This document shows, in pieces, positions 24,935 through 33,339 of a stretch of 64,000 nt of DNA; the first letter of the stretch is position 1, and each line of letters begins with the position of its first letter. The DNA is taken from assembly GCF_049651205.1 (NCBI RefSeq), contig NZ_JBASBR010000014.1:1-64000 (forward strand), given 5' to 3'. Origin of the DNA: Castellaniella sp049651205. GTDB taxonomy: Bacteria; Pseudomonadota; Gammaproteobacteria; Burkholderiales; Burkholderiaceae_B. Made by a program: the position numbers and the translations under genes. The notes beneath the pieces were generated by a model. That model searched no databases. It was not told the DNA's origin and saw only the letters and a list, made by a program, of their open reading frames with translations.

Positions 24935-26607
24935 GCGCTATACCAAGAGGTATTATTCTTTACTTGTGCCAGCCAATCGTCGATTGGCATTGGCCGAGCC
25001 AACAGGTATCCCTGAACAGCAAAGCAACCCCGCAGCAATAGGTAATCCAGCTGTGAGCGCGTCTCGACACCTTCGGCGATTGTTTGTAGCCCCAGCCGAT
25101 CCGCCATAGATAAAATCATGTCTACGACAATCTGGCTCCTTCCACTTTCTGGAATACCACTGATCAGGCTCCTGTCTATTTTCAGCTCGTAAAGAGGAAG
25201 TTTTGTCAGATTTTCCAGATTCGCGTAGCCCGTCCCGAAATCATCAATGGAAAAACGGACACCGCACGCTGTCAGTTCGGACATATGTTGCAAGGCGAGT
25301 GCCAGGTTCTCAATCGCAATCTCCTCGGTAATCTCCAGGATCAGGCAATCGGCCGGCGCCGCTGTTTGCGCCAGTGTGTCCCGAACCACCCGAACGAAAT
25401 CGGGATCCAGAAGCGTTTTTGGTGAAATGTTTAGAGATAGAGGGTACTGATGTCCGAGTGTCTGTAGAGACAGTATCGTTTTACAAGTACTTATCAAGAA
25501 CTGGCAGGTTAAAGACGTCAACATCCCTGCCGCTTCGGCGATCGGAATAAACTCTGCCGGTGATATCGGGCCATGCACCGGATGCTGCCACCTGGCCAAC
25601 AGCTCTGCACCCACAGCCTGGCCATCCGCAGCAAACTGCGGTTGTATGTAGAGCGTTAAGCGCTCGTTTTTGACCGCATCCGCAAGATCACGCGCCAGGT
25701 TACGATCATCCTTAGTGTCCAGCCGCACAACCGTGGAAGGCACCGGTTTTCGTCTTTTGTGATATAGGCCGTAGCCCACCACCGCAAGCAACAAAATCAC
25801 CAGAAGAACCAGCACCGCCCAATGCAAATCCCAGGGATGTCGGTGCTCCGGGATCGTCTGTCCCCAGCGATCAAGAACTTTGTAATAAACCGAGTTCGGA
25901 TCTGCCTTCCACGCATCCAGATGACGATCAATCGCGGTAAGCACCGCCGGTTGGATATCTGCGCGAGCGGCATAGAAGACCTCATCGGCCGGGAACTTGA
26001 TAGGGGTTGCCTTCAGATGGTGGCGCGGCGCGGCCAGCGCACCAAACACACTGTCAGCAATAGCGGCGTCAGCCTCGTGACGGCTAACCAGATCAAAAGC
26101 GCTGCCCAGATCCTCGACGGAGACCAGCGTGGCAGCTACCTGCATCTGCGCAAGCATCGACTGCAAGGTATCCAACTGCGCAGAGCCCGCCAGCACGGCA
26201 ATCCGCTTGCCATCCAATTGTTCTAATGTGTCCAGCCCCATCGTATCCAGGGCATAGAGTCGTGAGGATCTCAACAACACAGGCACACTTGGAAATCCGA
26301 ATATCTTTGCACGCTGCGGGGTGTATTGAACATTAGGCAACAGATCAATGGCACCCGCCTTAAGCTGCGCCAGACAGTCATCCCAATAGCAGTCTCTTGC
26401 GTCGAGTGTCCAGTTTTCGGCAGCGGCAATCTCACTTAACACATCGCCGAGAACCCCGCCTGGACGGCCATCCGACTGCAGATAGATATCCGGCCTGAAA
26501 TCAGGTACACCAACCCGCAGCGTAAGCGCATTCGCCGCTGGCGACATGACAAACACCATGAGCAGTGCCAACGCCCGCAGCAGAAAAGCCAACTGCCTTT
26601 CAGTCAT
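24931..26607 (-). CDS. c-di-GMP phosphodiesterase with periplasmic solute-binding sensor (SBP_bac_3-TM-EAL)
   Basis: A 558-residue inner-membrane protein expected to hydrolyse cyclic di-GMP. A signal peptide (1-27) precedes a periplasmic type 3 solute-binding domain (about 28-250) like those of amino-acid ABC transporters. A transmembrane helix (262-282) and a cytoplasmic EAL domain (about 310-550) follow. The EAL motif reads ELLARW (335-340), and the catalytic set looks complete: N393, E425, D455-D456 in DDFGTGY, K476, E512 and QGYLLARP at 532-539. No GGDEF domain is present. It may tune motility or biofilm to an extracellular small molecule (inference). Confidence 0.9.
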   Translation of the reverse strand: MTERQLAFLLRALALLMVFVMSPAANALTLRVGVPDFRPDIYLQSDGRPGGVLGDVLSEIAAAENWTLDARDCYWDDCLAQLKAGAIDLLPNVQYTPQRAKIFGFPSVPVLLRSSRLYALDTMGLDTLEQLDGKRIAVLAGSAQLDTLQSMLAQMQVAATLVSVEDLGSAFDLVSRHEADAAIADSVFGALAAPRHHLKATPIKFPADEVFYAARADIQPAVLTAIDRHLDAWKADPNSVYYKVLDRWGQTIPEHRHPWDLHWAVLVLLVILLLAVVGYGLYHKRRKPVPSTVVRLDTKDDRNLARDLADAVKNERLTLYIQPQFAADGQAVGAELLARWQHPVHGPISPAEFIPIAEAAGMLTSLTCQFLISTCKTILSLQTLGHQYPLSLNISPKTLLDPDFVRVVRDTLAQTAAPADCLILEITEEIAIENLALALQHMSELTACGVRFSIDDFGTGYANLENLTKLPLYELKIDRSLISGIPESGRSQIVVDMILSMADRLGLQTIAEGVETRSQLDYLLLRGCFAVQGYLLARPMPIDDWLAQVKNNTSWYSA

Positions 26608-26792
26608 ATAAAGGCAACTGAACAGTCACACGCCACCCACACTGAAACATCACTCTCTTCCTCATTTTCCGCCCTATTTATTTCGGCTGAGAAAGACGTA
26701 TACCACAGCTGTCTTGCCCCATACACCGGCACAGCCACGGCTAAGCTGATTCCATTAAAATCAGGCATCAGACATTTCTTGTTATCCACCTA

Positions 26793-27554
26793 ATGCCGCC
26801 ACACATCTACGTGATCAGCCTGGCCACCGCACACGAGCGGCGGGTTTTTATGCGCCAGCAGCTGGATGCGCTGGCCCTGCCTTACACCATTGTGGATGGC
26901 GTGCATGGCGCCACCACGCCAGACCACGCGCTATTTGGCAAGTACAACGACAAGAAGCGCCTGCGCCGCCGCGGGGCGGGGTCTTCGTTGCGGCTGTCTC
27001 AACTGGGCTGCTTTGCCAGCCATTATCTGTTGTGGCAGCGCTGCCTGGAGAACGAGCAAGCGATCATCGTGCTGGAAGACGACGCCATCCTCCAGCCTAC
27101 CTTTACTGATTTCTATCAAGCCGCAGAGCAGCTGGCAACACAGTATGGTTTGATCTGGCTGCAGCCCAGCCGCAAGCAGGACCAGCACTCGGGCAGAAAA
27201 ATCGGCAACCTGGGCCCCTTTACAATCCGCCAATACACAAAGGGCTTTTCAGGAACAACCGGCTATCTGCTGACACCCTTGGCGGCAAAGACCCTGTTGG
27301 CTTACTCCGCCGAGTGGCTTTATCCCGTGGATAACACCATGGATCGCTTTTTTGAGCACAGTATTGCAGCCACTGGCCTGGATCCAGCGTGCATCCAGCA
27401 GGACGACGATTTCGAATCCTCCATCAATGTGGCAGATGCAGGCACGCGGCGCACATTGCCCGACCGCCTGCGGCGCGAAGCCGATAGCCTGAAGGACACC
27501 CTGGCACGCGGTTGGTACAACCTGAAAGCCGGGATGACTGCCCGCAATCCTTAA
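26793..27554 (+). CDS. Glycosyltransferase family 25 (LPS biosynthesis type)
   Basis: A 253-residue GT25 enzyme, the family that adds galactose or related sugars to lipooligosaccharide. Visible signatures are HIYVISLATAHERRVFMRQQL (about 3-23), the HG segment at about 38, LSQLGCFASHYLLW (68-81), the DxD-like IIVLEDDA (about 91-98) and GTTGYLLTP (about 153). A divergent 185-bp region separates it from the EAL gene; no other carbohydrate genes are near, so the acceptor is unknown. Confidence 0.87.
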   Translation: MPPHIYVISLATAHERRVFMRQQLDALALPYTIVDGVHGATTPDHALFGKYNDKKRLRRRGAGSSLRLSQLGCFASHYLLWQRCLENEQAIIVLEDDAILQPTFTDFYQAAEQLATQYGLIWLQPSRKQDQHSGRKIGNLGPFTIRQYTKGFSGTTGYLLTPLAAKTLLAYSAEWLYPVDNTMDRFFEHSIAATGLDPACIQQDDDFESSINVADAGTRRTLPDRLRREADSLKDTLARGWYNLKAGMTARNP

Positions 27555-27582
27555 GCCGCAAAACACGCAGGATCTGCAACCC

Positions 27583-28356
27583 TTAGTGGCGCAGGTAACG
27601 ATCCAGCTGCAGCATTAAATAGCTGGCCACCGTAGCAAACACAAACAGCATCAGCGCAAGCGCCATGATGCTGGCGGTTTCGTTGCGCTCCATGCTGCGC
27701 ATCAATAAATGCCCCAGCCCATATTGCGACGCAAACATCTCGCCCAGCAAGGTACCCAGTAAAGTCAAAGAGAACCCAATGCGCAGGCCTGCGACGATTT
27801 CCGGCATGGCGGCGGGAATCAGCACGTGCCAGGAGGTTTGTTGCGGTGACAAACGGTAGGCGCGCGCCGTACGGCCATAGACCGCCGGGATGTTACGCAG
27901 TGCCGTCATGGTGAAGATGATGATGGGGATAATGCCGTGAATGACGCCAAAGGCGATCCGGGCGGAGATATCCAGCCCAAACATCAACAGGATAATTGGA
28001 TACAGCGCAATCTTGGGAATCGAGTACAGCGTGATCAATACGGGCTCCATGACATCCCCCGCCAGCCGGCGGGAGCCCAGGATCAAACCAATCAGGATCC
28101 CGCACACTGTTGCGATCAGCATGGCCACCCCAAAGGCTTTAAGGGTGGCCATCAGATGGTTGGTGAAATCCGGGGCGTGCACCTCTACCTGCAGCTGTGC
28201 CCAGGTATGCCAGGGGGTGGGCAATACCGCGTCACCCAACAGCCAGCTGCCGGCAACCCAGCACAGCAGCATGCCCAGCACCAGAATGGCCGCATCGGTG
28301 GGCCCTTGCCGGGCCTGCAAGGCGGGAGATGGAGATCGGTGTGTCATCGCAGCCAT
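27583..28356 (-). CDS. ABC transporter permease (SsuC/TauC-like), distal
   Basis: A 257-residue inner-membrane permease with about six helices and the conserved cytoplasmic loop YRLSPQQTSWHVLIPAAMPEIVAGLRIGFS (EAA-type motif). It is the last gene of the sigma-54-type operon. Its ATG overlaps the stop of the preceding permease (TGATG), so the two are coupled and probably form a heterodimer. Confidence 0.9.
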   Translation of the reverse strand: MAAMTHRSPSPALQARQGPTDAAILVLGMLLCWVAGSWLLGDAVLPTPWHTWAQLQVEVHAPDFTNHLMATLKAFGVAMLIATVCGILIGLILGSRRLAGDVMEPVLITLYSIPKIALYPIILLMFGLDISARIAFGVIHGIIPIIIFTMTALRNIPAVYGRTARAYRLSPQQTSWHVLIPAAMPEIVAGLRIGFSLTLLGTLLGEMFASQYGLGHLLMRSMERNETASIMALALMLFVFATVASYLMLQLDRYLRH

Positions 28357-29114
28357 CAGGCGTCCCTTGGTACACGGCGCTGGTACAGATGCTGCTCGGC
28401 CACGTGCAGCATCAGGTTGATAAACCCGACAAACACCAGCAAAAGAAGCATCAAGCCATACATCGTAGGGTTGTCGAAGTTGTTATAGGCATAGGCAATC
28501 TGATAGCCAAAACCTGCGCCCGACAAGATAAATTCTCCGGCGATCACCGCAAGAAAAGAATAGACCACCGACAACTTGATGCCGGTAAAGACAAATGGCA
28601 GGCTGGCCGGCAAGACGATCAGGCGTACTTCATCAAAACGGCTCATGCGCAGCGTACGGGCTGTTTTAAGCAATACGGCCGGCACCCGCTCGAGACCATT
28701 CAAGGTGTTAACCACCATGGCTGCCAACGCGAACAGAAACCCGATCATGATCAGAGGCCAGCGATTCAGGCCAAACAGCACAATCAGCATCGGATAAAAA
28801 ATGAAGATCGGAACCGCATACCAGGACAACAGCAGCGGATCGATTACCCGCCGCAGCCGGGGGTAGCGGAAAAGCAGGATGCCGCCCAGAAAACCCACCG
28901 ACACCGACAGCAGTACCGCTGTACCGGCCGACATCAATGTCAGGACAATGTCTTTCAGGTATTCGCCCGACGCCAAGATATCCCATGCGCCCAGCGCCAT
29001 TTGAGACGGCGGAATAAAGGACACCGGGTTGATCCATGCCAGGCGGCTTGCGAGTTCGAGCAAGGCAATGGCCGCAATGATCAGCAGGGTGCGCAGGCGG
29101 GCCGGCCGGGACAC
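28356..29114 (-). CDS. ABC transporter permease (SsuC/TauC-like), proximal, GTG start
   Basis: A 252-residue permease with about six membrane segments and the EAA-type loop RTLRMSRFDEVRLIVLPASLPFVFTGIKLS. I choose the GTG at 29114 because it overlaps the ATPase stop as TAGTG and the first membrane helix follows at once; the open frame further upstream runs over the ATPase gene. The arrangement suggests translational coupling. Confidence 0.88.
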   Translation of the reverse strand: MSRPARLRTLLIIAAIALLELASRLAWINPVSFIPPSQMALGAWDILASGEYLKDIVLTLMSAGTAVLLSVSVGFLGGILLFRYPRLRRVIDPLLLSWYAVPIFIFYPMLIVLFGLNRWPLIMIGFLFALAAMVVNTLNGLERVPAVLLKTARTLRMSRFDEVRLIVLPASLPFVFTGIKLSVVYSFLAVIAGEFILSGAGFGYQIAYAYNNFDNPTMYGLMLLLLVFVGFINLMLHVAEQHLYQRRVPRDA

Positions 29115-29926
29115 TATGCAGCCCCCAACGCTTTGATGGACTCTTCGCGCAACACGCCCCAGATGCGGGATTGCAGTGCCCCAAACCGGGGATCCATGGC
29201 GGTTTCGCTGTCGCGCCCCCGCCCCCAGCCGGTCTCGACGATTTCGATAAACCGGCCGGGCCGGGTGGACATCACCCCGATGCGGTCGGACAAGAGCACG
29301 GCTTCGTCGATGGAGTGGGTAATCAGCATGACCGTGCAATTGGTTTCACGCCAAAGCTTGAGCATTTCTTCTCCCATGAGAAGCCGTGTCTGCTGATCGA
29401 GCGCGCCAAATGGCTCGTCGAGCAACATCAGGCGCGGGCGCATCACCATGGCCCGGGCAATACAGACACGTTGACGCATGCCGCCCGACAACTGGGAAGG
29501 GTATGCATGGGCAAACCCCGCCAGCCCCATAAACGACAGGGCGTATTGCACCCGATCCCGGATCTCCTTTTGAGGCAGGCCGGCCTGCTTTGCGCCAAAG
29601 GCGGCATTATCAAAAACCGTCATCCACGGAAAGCAGGCATCCTCTTGAAACACAACGGCCACACCGTCGGGCACCGAGCCCGAGACCAGTTGCCCCTCGA
29701 AGTGAATGCTGCCTTCCGTGGGGGCGCTCAAGCCCGCGATCACATCCAGGAGTGTCGATTTGCCACACCCGGATGGGCCAACCACAGAAAAGAACTCTCC
29801 TGGCCTGAGATCGAAGCTGACCGGCCCCAATGCCGCGGTAGCAGCCTGGGCTGCCCGCGCCGGATACACGCGTGTCACGCCATCCAGAACGACATGCCCC
29901 TGCTGCGTCATACTGCTATCCACCAT
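29114..29926 (-). CDS. ABC transporter ATP-binding protein (SsuB/TauB-like)
   Basis: A 270-residue ATPase. Walker A is GPSGCGKST (about 50-58), the signature LSGGMRQRV (about 144-152), Walker B LMLLDEPFGALD and the switch His in LITHS. This subtype drives uptake of sulfonates, taurine, nitrate, aromatic acids or thiamine precursors. Here it serves the two permeases downstream and the binding protein upstream. A second in-frame ATG at 29911 is possible. Confidence 0.92.
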   Translation of the reverse strand: MVDSSMTQQGHVVLDGVTRVYPARAAQAATAALGPVSFDLRPGEFFSVVGPSGCGKSTLLDVIAGLSAPTEGSIHFEGQLVSGSVPDGVAVVFQEDACFPWMTVFDNAAFGAKQAGLPQKEIRDRVQYALSFMGLAGFAHAYPSQLSGGMRQRVCIARAMVMRPRLMLLDEPFGALDQQTRLLMGEEMLKLWRETNCTVMLITHSIDEAVLLSDRIGVMSTRPGRFIEIVETGWGRGRDSETAMDPRFGALQSRIWGVLREESIKALGAA

Positions 29927-29953
29927 AACCCTGCCTCCGGAACACCCTTGCCA

Positions 29954-30928
29954 TTACTTGCTGCGCAAGTCTTTGGGCAAAAGGCTTTCGTCCACCAGCG
30001 TGCTCCAGTTGAAGGCCTCGTTATCCAGCGCTTTGACCAGACGCAGGCCGTCCAGCATCACATCCATCCCCTGGTAATCAAGCGCACCCTGGCTCCAGTA
30101 GGGGCTGCCGCTTTTCATGATGGAATGGATGGCCGAGCGCGCAATCGCAGGCGTCAGGCTGTATTGCTTGGCCAGCAAATCACCGGCTTCGTCCGGGTGT
30201 TTCTCGATGAATTCAACCCCCTTGCGCCGCGCCTCGATGATCTTCTTGATCACGTCAGGATGTTCTTTCAGATAGTCTGTCTGCACAATGCCGACGGTTT
30301 GCGTCATGTGCGGAATGCTGGCGCTGGAAGTAAACGCCACCTTCAGCGTATCGGCCTCTTTGCTCATGACAGGCTCGAGCATGTAGATCACATCCACCGC
30401 GTTTTCGCGCAGGGCGGTTAATGCAGAGCCCAAGCCACCCACCGCCTTGCGGTCTACCGAATCGAGAATCCCGGCTTTGTTCAGTGCAATGGTCGACACC
30501 ATATCGGTAACGGACTTCGGGCTGCTGTACCCCAGCTTCTTGCCCTTCATGTCTTCGATCTTGCTGATGGCCGACCCTTTATTGGCCACCCAGATGAGAT
30601 CTGCCAGGCTGATCACACCGCCATGAACGATGGTGAGCTTTACCCCCGACTTGGCCGCCGCAACGGCGGCAGACAGGGCCACCTCGCCATAAGGAATCTC
30701 TGAGGCCATGGCGTTGCGCACCGTGGTGCCACCCCCCTTGGAGGTAATAAAGCCCGTGATATCGAGACCCTCGTCCTTGAAATATCCTTTTTCGAGGGCG
30801 ACGGCAAAGGGCGCGCCATACATGCCGCTGCCCCAGTGGGTAACCGTCAGGGTTTCAGCGTGGGCAAGCGTACCCGCAGCCACTAGCACCCCGCCCGCCA
30901 GGTAACGCAAAATAGGTAATGGTTTCAT
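29954..30928 (-). CDS. ABC transporter substrate-binding protein (NMT1/SsuA-like)
   Basis: A 324-residue periplasmic binding protein with a 24-residue signal peptide (ending AHA-E). The NMT1/SsuA-type fold shows AVALEKGYFKDEGLDI, GEVALSAAVAAAKSGVKL, KKLGYSSPKS and the Ala/Leu-rich hinge region. The ATG at 30928 is used because the signal peptide begins there; upstream sequence in frame is not signal-like. Its ligand should be the acid handled by the two CoA enzymes encoded just before it in the operon (inference). Confidence 0.9.
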   Translation of the reverse strand: MKPLPILRYLAGGVLVAAGTLAHAETLTVTHWGSGMYGAPFAVALEKGYFKDEGLDITGFITSKGGGTTVRNAMASEIPYGEVALSAAVAAAKSGVKLTIVHGGVISLADLIWVANKGSAISKIEDMKGKKLGYSSPKSVTDMVSTIALNKAGILDSVDRKAVGGLGSALTALRENAVDVIYMLEPVMSKEADTLKVAFTSSASIPHMTQTVGIVQTDYLKEHPDVIKKIIEARRKGVEFIEKHPDEAGDLLAKQYSLTPAIARSAIHSIMKSGSPYWSQGALDYQGMDVMLDGLRLVKALDNEAFNWSTLVDESLLPKDLRSK

Positions 30929-30966
30929 GAGAATTGTCTCCTTATTGATATGCAGCAAGTACAACG

Positions 30967-31878
30967 TCAGGCCCCGGCAGCCGGGAACTGTGTGTTGAGC
31001 CAACGCGTGGTGCGCCCTCCTAGTGAATAACCAACCAGCAACTCGGCAGATTTGATTGCTTCGCGCAGGCGCGCAATATCAACGCCAGTACGAAAGCCAC
31101 ACTGCTCTGCCATCAGCACAACATCCTCGGTGGCCACGTTTCCGGCGGCACCGGGAGCAAAAGGACACCCGCCCAAACCACCCACGCTGGTGTCAAATTT
31201 CCGTACACCGGCTTCTATGGATGCCCAGACATTGGCCAAAGCAAATCCGCGGGTGTCATGAAAATGTGCGCTGACGCGATCTGCGCCATAGCGTTTGATG
31301 CAGGTACCCAGCAACGGCCCCACCTGCGCCGGATTGGCTGCACCAATGGTGTCGGCAATCACGACCTCCTGCGCGCCAGCGTCCATCATGAGTTCAGCAA
31401 GCATTAAAACTGTATCCGGGGATACCCGCCCTTCGTAGGGACACTCGAAAGCCACCGCGACATACGCCTTGGCGCGCATCGAAAGCTGCCGTGCCGCTTT
31501 GACGGTTGCCGTACACGAGGCAACCGTCTGCGCGAGATCCAGATTGATATTGCGTTTATTCATTGTGTTGGTTGCCGACAGCACCACCGCAATCTCCTGG
31601 ACGTGGGCCGCCTGAGCTCTTTCGAGCCCCCTGAGATTGGGTACCAGGGCCGAATACTGCACACGACCCACATCCGGCAGCCGTGGGTACAGCTGATCGG
31701 CATCCGCCATCTGGGGAACCGCTTTGGGAGACACAAAACTGCCGGCTTCCACCGAGCGGATCCCTGCCTCTATCAGGGCGCGGATCAGGGTCAGTTTGCC
31801 GTCCAGGCTGATGGCGGCATGTTGGCTTTGCAAACCATCGCGTGGCCCAACCTCGTTGATGAGAATATCCGGCATCAT
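30967..31878 (-). CDS. Hydroxymethylglutaryl-CoA lyase-like enzyme (HMGL/DRE-TIM)
   Basis: A 303-residue TIM-barrel lyase that should cleave a 3-hydroxyacyl-CoA by retro-Claisen chemistry. Key parts are GPRDGLQ (11-17), HFHDTRG (205-211, metal-binding His residues) and the family signature GGLGGCP with the catalytic Cys238 in a flexible loop, followed by GNVATED. This is the active-site set of true HMG-CoA lyases. Close relatives act on HMG-CoA or on longer 3-hydroxy-3-alkylglutaryl-CoA thioesters. Its start overlaps the CoA-transferase stop by 4 bp (ATGA), supporting joint work: activate the acid, then cleave it. Confidence 0.9.
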   Translation of the reverse strand: MMPDILINEVGPRDGLQSQHAAISLDGKLTLIRALIEAGIRSVEAGSFVSPKAVPQMADADQLYPRLPDVGRVQYSALVPNLRGLERAQAAHVQEIAVVLSATNTMNKRNINLDLAQTVASCTATVKAARQLSMRAKAYVAVAFECPYEGRVSPDTVLMLAELMMDAGAQEVVIADTIGAANPAQVGPLLGTCIKRYGADRVSAHFHDTRGFALANVWASIEAGVRKFDTSVGGLGGCPFAPGAAGNVATEDVVLMAEQCGFRTGVDIARLREAIKSAELLVGYSLGGRTTRWLNTQFPAAGA

Positions 31879-33074
31879 TGAATGATCTCCTTGCGCCGTA
31901 ATGCGCTGATGGCTTCCGCCGAATATCCCAGTACGGAAGAAAGCACCTCGTCTGTGTCTTGACCCAGCAGCGGCGGCGGCGTAAAAGTGGTGCCGTCCGT
32001 ATTGCCCACCTTGACGGGGTTTCCCGGCATCTTCAGTGTCTCACCGGATTGCAGCGTGACATCCACCACCATGTCCCGCGCCAGGATCTGCGGATCGGAC
32101 AGCGCCTGCTCGAAATCATTGACAGGCGCGCAAGGAATTCGGGCCCCAGACAACAGCGCCAGCCAGTGCGCCGTGGACGCTGTCTCGGTATGCGCCTGGA
32201 TCAACTGGTTGATCTCTGCTTCGTGGGCGAAGCGCCCGGGTTGCTCCTGGTACTCTGGTTTGCACAAGCCGGGCAAGGGCATGACTTCCAGCAAACGCTG
32301 AAAAAACGTATCGCCGATACACGCAATGATGATGTAGCCGTCTGTTGTCTTGAACGTGTTGTAGGGCACGTGCACGAAATGACCGTTTCCAAGGCGGCCC
32401 GGCACATTGCCGGACATCAGATACATGGTTGCCATGTAGTTGAGCATCGACACCTGCGCATCCAGCATGGAGACATCCACGTGCTCGCCCTTGCCGGAGG
32501 CCGACCGCTTGACGAGACTGCTGAGCACACCAATGGCGCCAAACACGCCCCCCCCCAGGTCTCCGATCGGGATGCCCGCCCTGACGGGCGGCCCATCCTT
32601 GAACCCGGTGATGGACATGCCACCGCCCATGCCCTGCACCACCTGATCAAAGGCCGGGCGATCACGCGCCGGCCCTGTTTCTCCAAACCCGGTGACGGAG
32701 CACGTCACGATGCGGGGGTTGATCGACGACAGCGTGTCATGATCGATCTTCAACCGACGGGTGACACCGGCGCTGAAGTTGTCGAAGACCACATCGGCCT
32801 CTTTGACCAGATCGTAAAAAACCGCCAGACCTTCTGGTGATTTCAGATCAATGCAGACACTTTCCTTGCCCCGGTTGAGGGTCAGAAAATACGCCCCCAT
32901 GCCCTGACGCGAATAGTCTGCGCTGTTAGCCAGCAATGCCCGGGTATTTTCACCATGTCCGATCGGCTCAACCTTGATGGTGCGCGCGCCCAGATCGGCC
33001 AGAAGCATGGTGCCATAGGGGCCCGAGAGCATATGGGTCAGGTCGATGATGGTGATCCCTTCGAGAGGTTTCAT
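31875..33074 (-). CDS. Class III (CaiB/BaiF) CoA-transferase
   Basis: A 399-residue enzyme that moves CoA between acids, usually from succinyl-CoA to an incoming carboxylate. The N-terminal ITIIDLTHMLSGPYGTMLLADLGA pattern is typical. The catalytic aspartate expected in this family fits D172 in PIGDLGGG. It is the first gene of the operon and lies directly behind the sigma-54-type promoter. The human family member SUGCT activates glutarate and 3-hydroxy-3-methylglutarate, which would fit the downstream lyase, but the substrate here is not proven. Confidence 0.9.
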   Translation of the reverse strand: MKPLEGITIIDLTHMLSGPYGTMLLADLGARTIKVEPIGHGENTRALLANSADYSRQGMGAYFLTLNRGKESVCIDLKSPEGLAVFYDLVKEADVVFDNFSAGVTRRLKIDHDTLSSINPRIVTCSVTGFGETGPARDRPAFDQVVQGMGGGMSITGFKDGPPVRAGIPIGDLGGGVFGAIGVLSSLVKRSASGKGEHVDVSMLDAQVSMLNYMATMYLMSGNVPGRLGNGHFVHVPYNTFKTTDGYIIIACIGDTFFQRLLEVMPLPGLCKPEYQEQPGRFAHEAEINQLIQAHTETASTAHWLALLSGARIPCAPVNDFEQALSDPQILARDMVVDVTLQSGETLKMPGNPVKVGNTDGTTFTPPPLLGQDTDEVLSSVLGYSAEAISALRRKEIIQ

Positions 33075-33110
33075 AACTGTTCGTCTTAAAGTGGTGTCTG
33101 ATCATCTATC

Positions 33111-33126
33111 AGCAATACCCATGCCA
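33111..33126 (-). promoter_or_regulatory. Sigma-54 (-24/-12) promoter of the CoA-transferase/ABC operon
   Basis: On the minus strand the sequence TGGCATG-N4-TTGCT gives GG at 33124-33125 and GC at 33112-33113, exactly 10 bp between them, as in the sigma-54 consensus TGGCACG-N4-TTGCW. It lies about 40 bp before the CoA-transferase ATG and is divergent from a gene for a sigma-54 activator. Confidence 0.8.
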
Positions 33127-33144
33127 GTTACTAAAAAATCAATT

Positions 33145-33157
33145 TAATGAATTGATA
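33145..33157 (-). promoter_or_regulatory. Putative IHF site in the sigma-54 control region
   Basis: The minus strand reads TATCAA-TTCA-TTA, a full match to the IHF consensus WATCAA-N4-TTR, in an AT-rich stretch containing a 6-bp palindrome (33139-33155). It lies between the promoter and the upstream repeats, where IHF normally bends DNA to bring the activator to the polymerase. Confidence 0.55.
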
Positions 33158-33247
33158 TATAAGGAATTTAAAAACATAAGGGATTACCTAAGCTGCAAAA
33201 CTCGCGGGTAAACGCTGATCTTCAGCCATCCAAAAATGTTCCAGAAA

Positions 33248-33274
33248 ACGTTTCATACGTTTCATGCGTTTCAT
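33248..33274. repeat. Three tandem 9-bp repeats, candidate enhancer (UAS)
   Basis: Three copies of (A/G)CGTTTCAT in direct tandem, differing at one base. They lie 120-150 bp upstream of the -24 element of the minus-strand operon and about 65 bp before the regulator start. Position and number fit binding sites for the divergently encoded activator, and possibly autoregulation. Confidence 0.6.
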
Positions 33275-33339
33275 CCACGCCCGGATTGGTGATAGAGTCA
33301 GACACATCACAGACCAGTTCTTTTTTGATAGGGTTGCTG

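Noticed and set aside
28197..29396. Nearly 400-codon plus-strand frame over the ABC permease genes
   Set aside because: Gln/His/Arg-rich composition without a domain, antisense to genes with clear permease and ATPase motifs.
33139..33155. AT-rich palindrome as an independent operator
   Set aside because: It overlaps the better-supported IHF match, and AT-rich palindromes of this size occur easily by chance.
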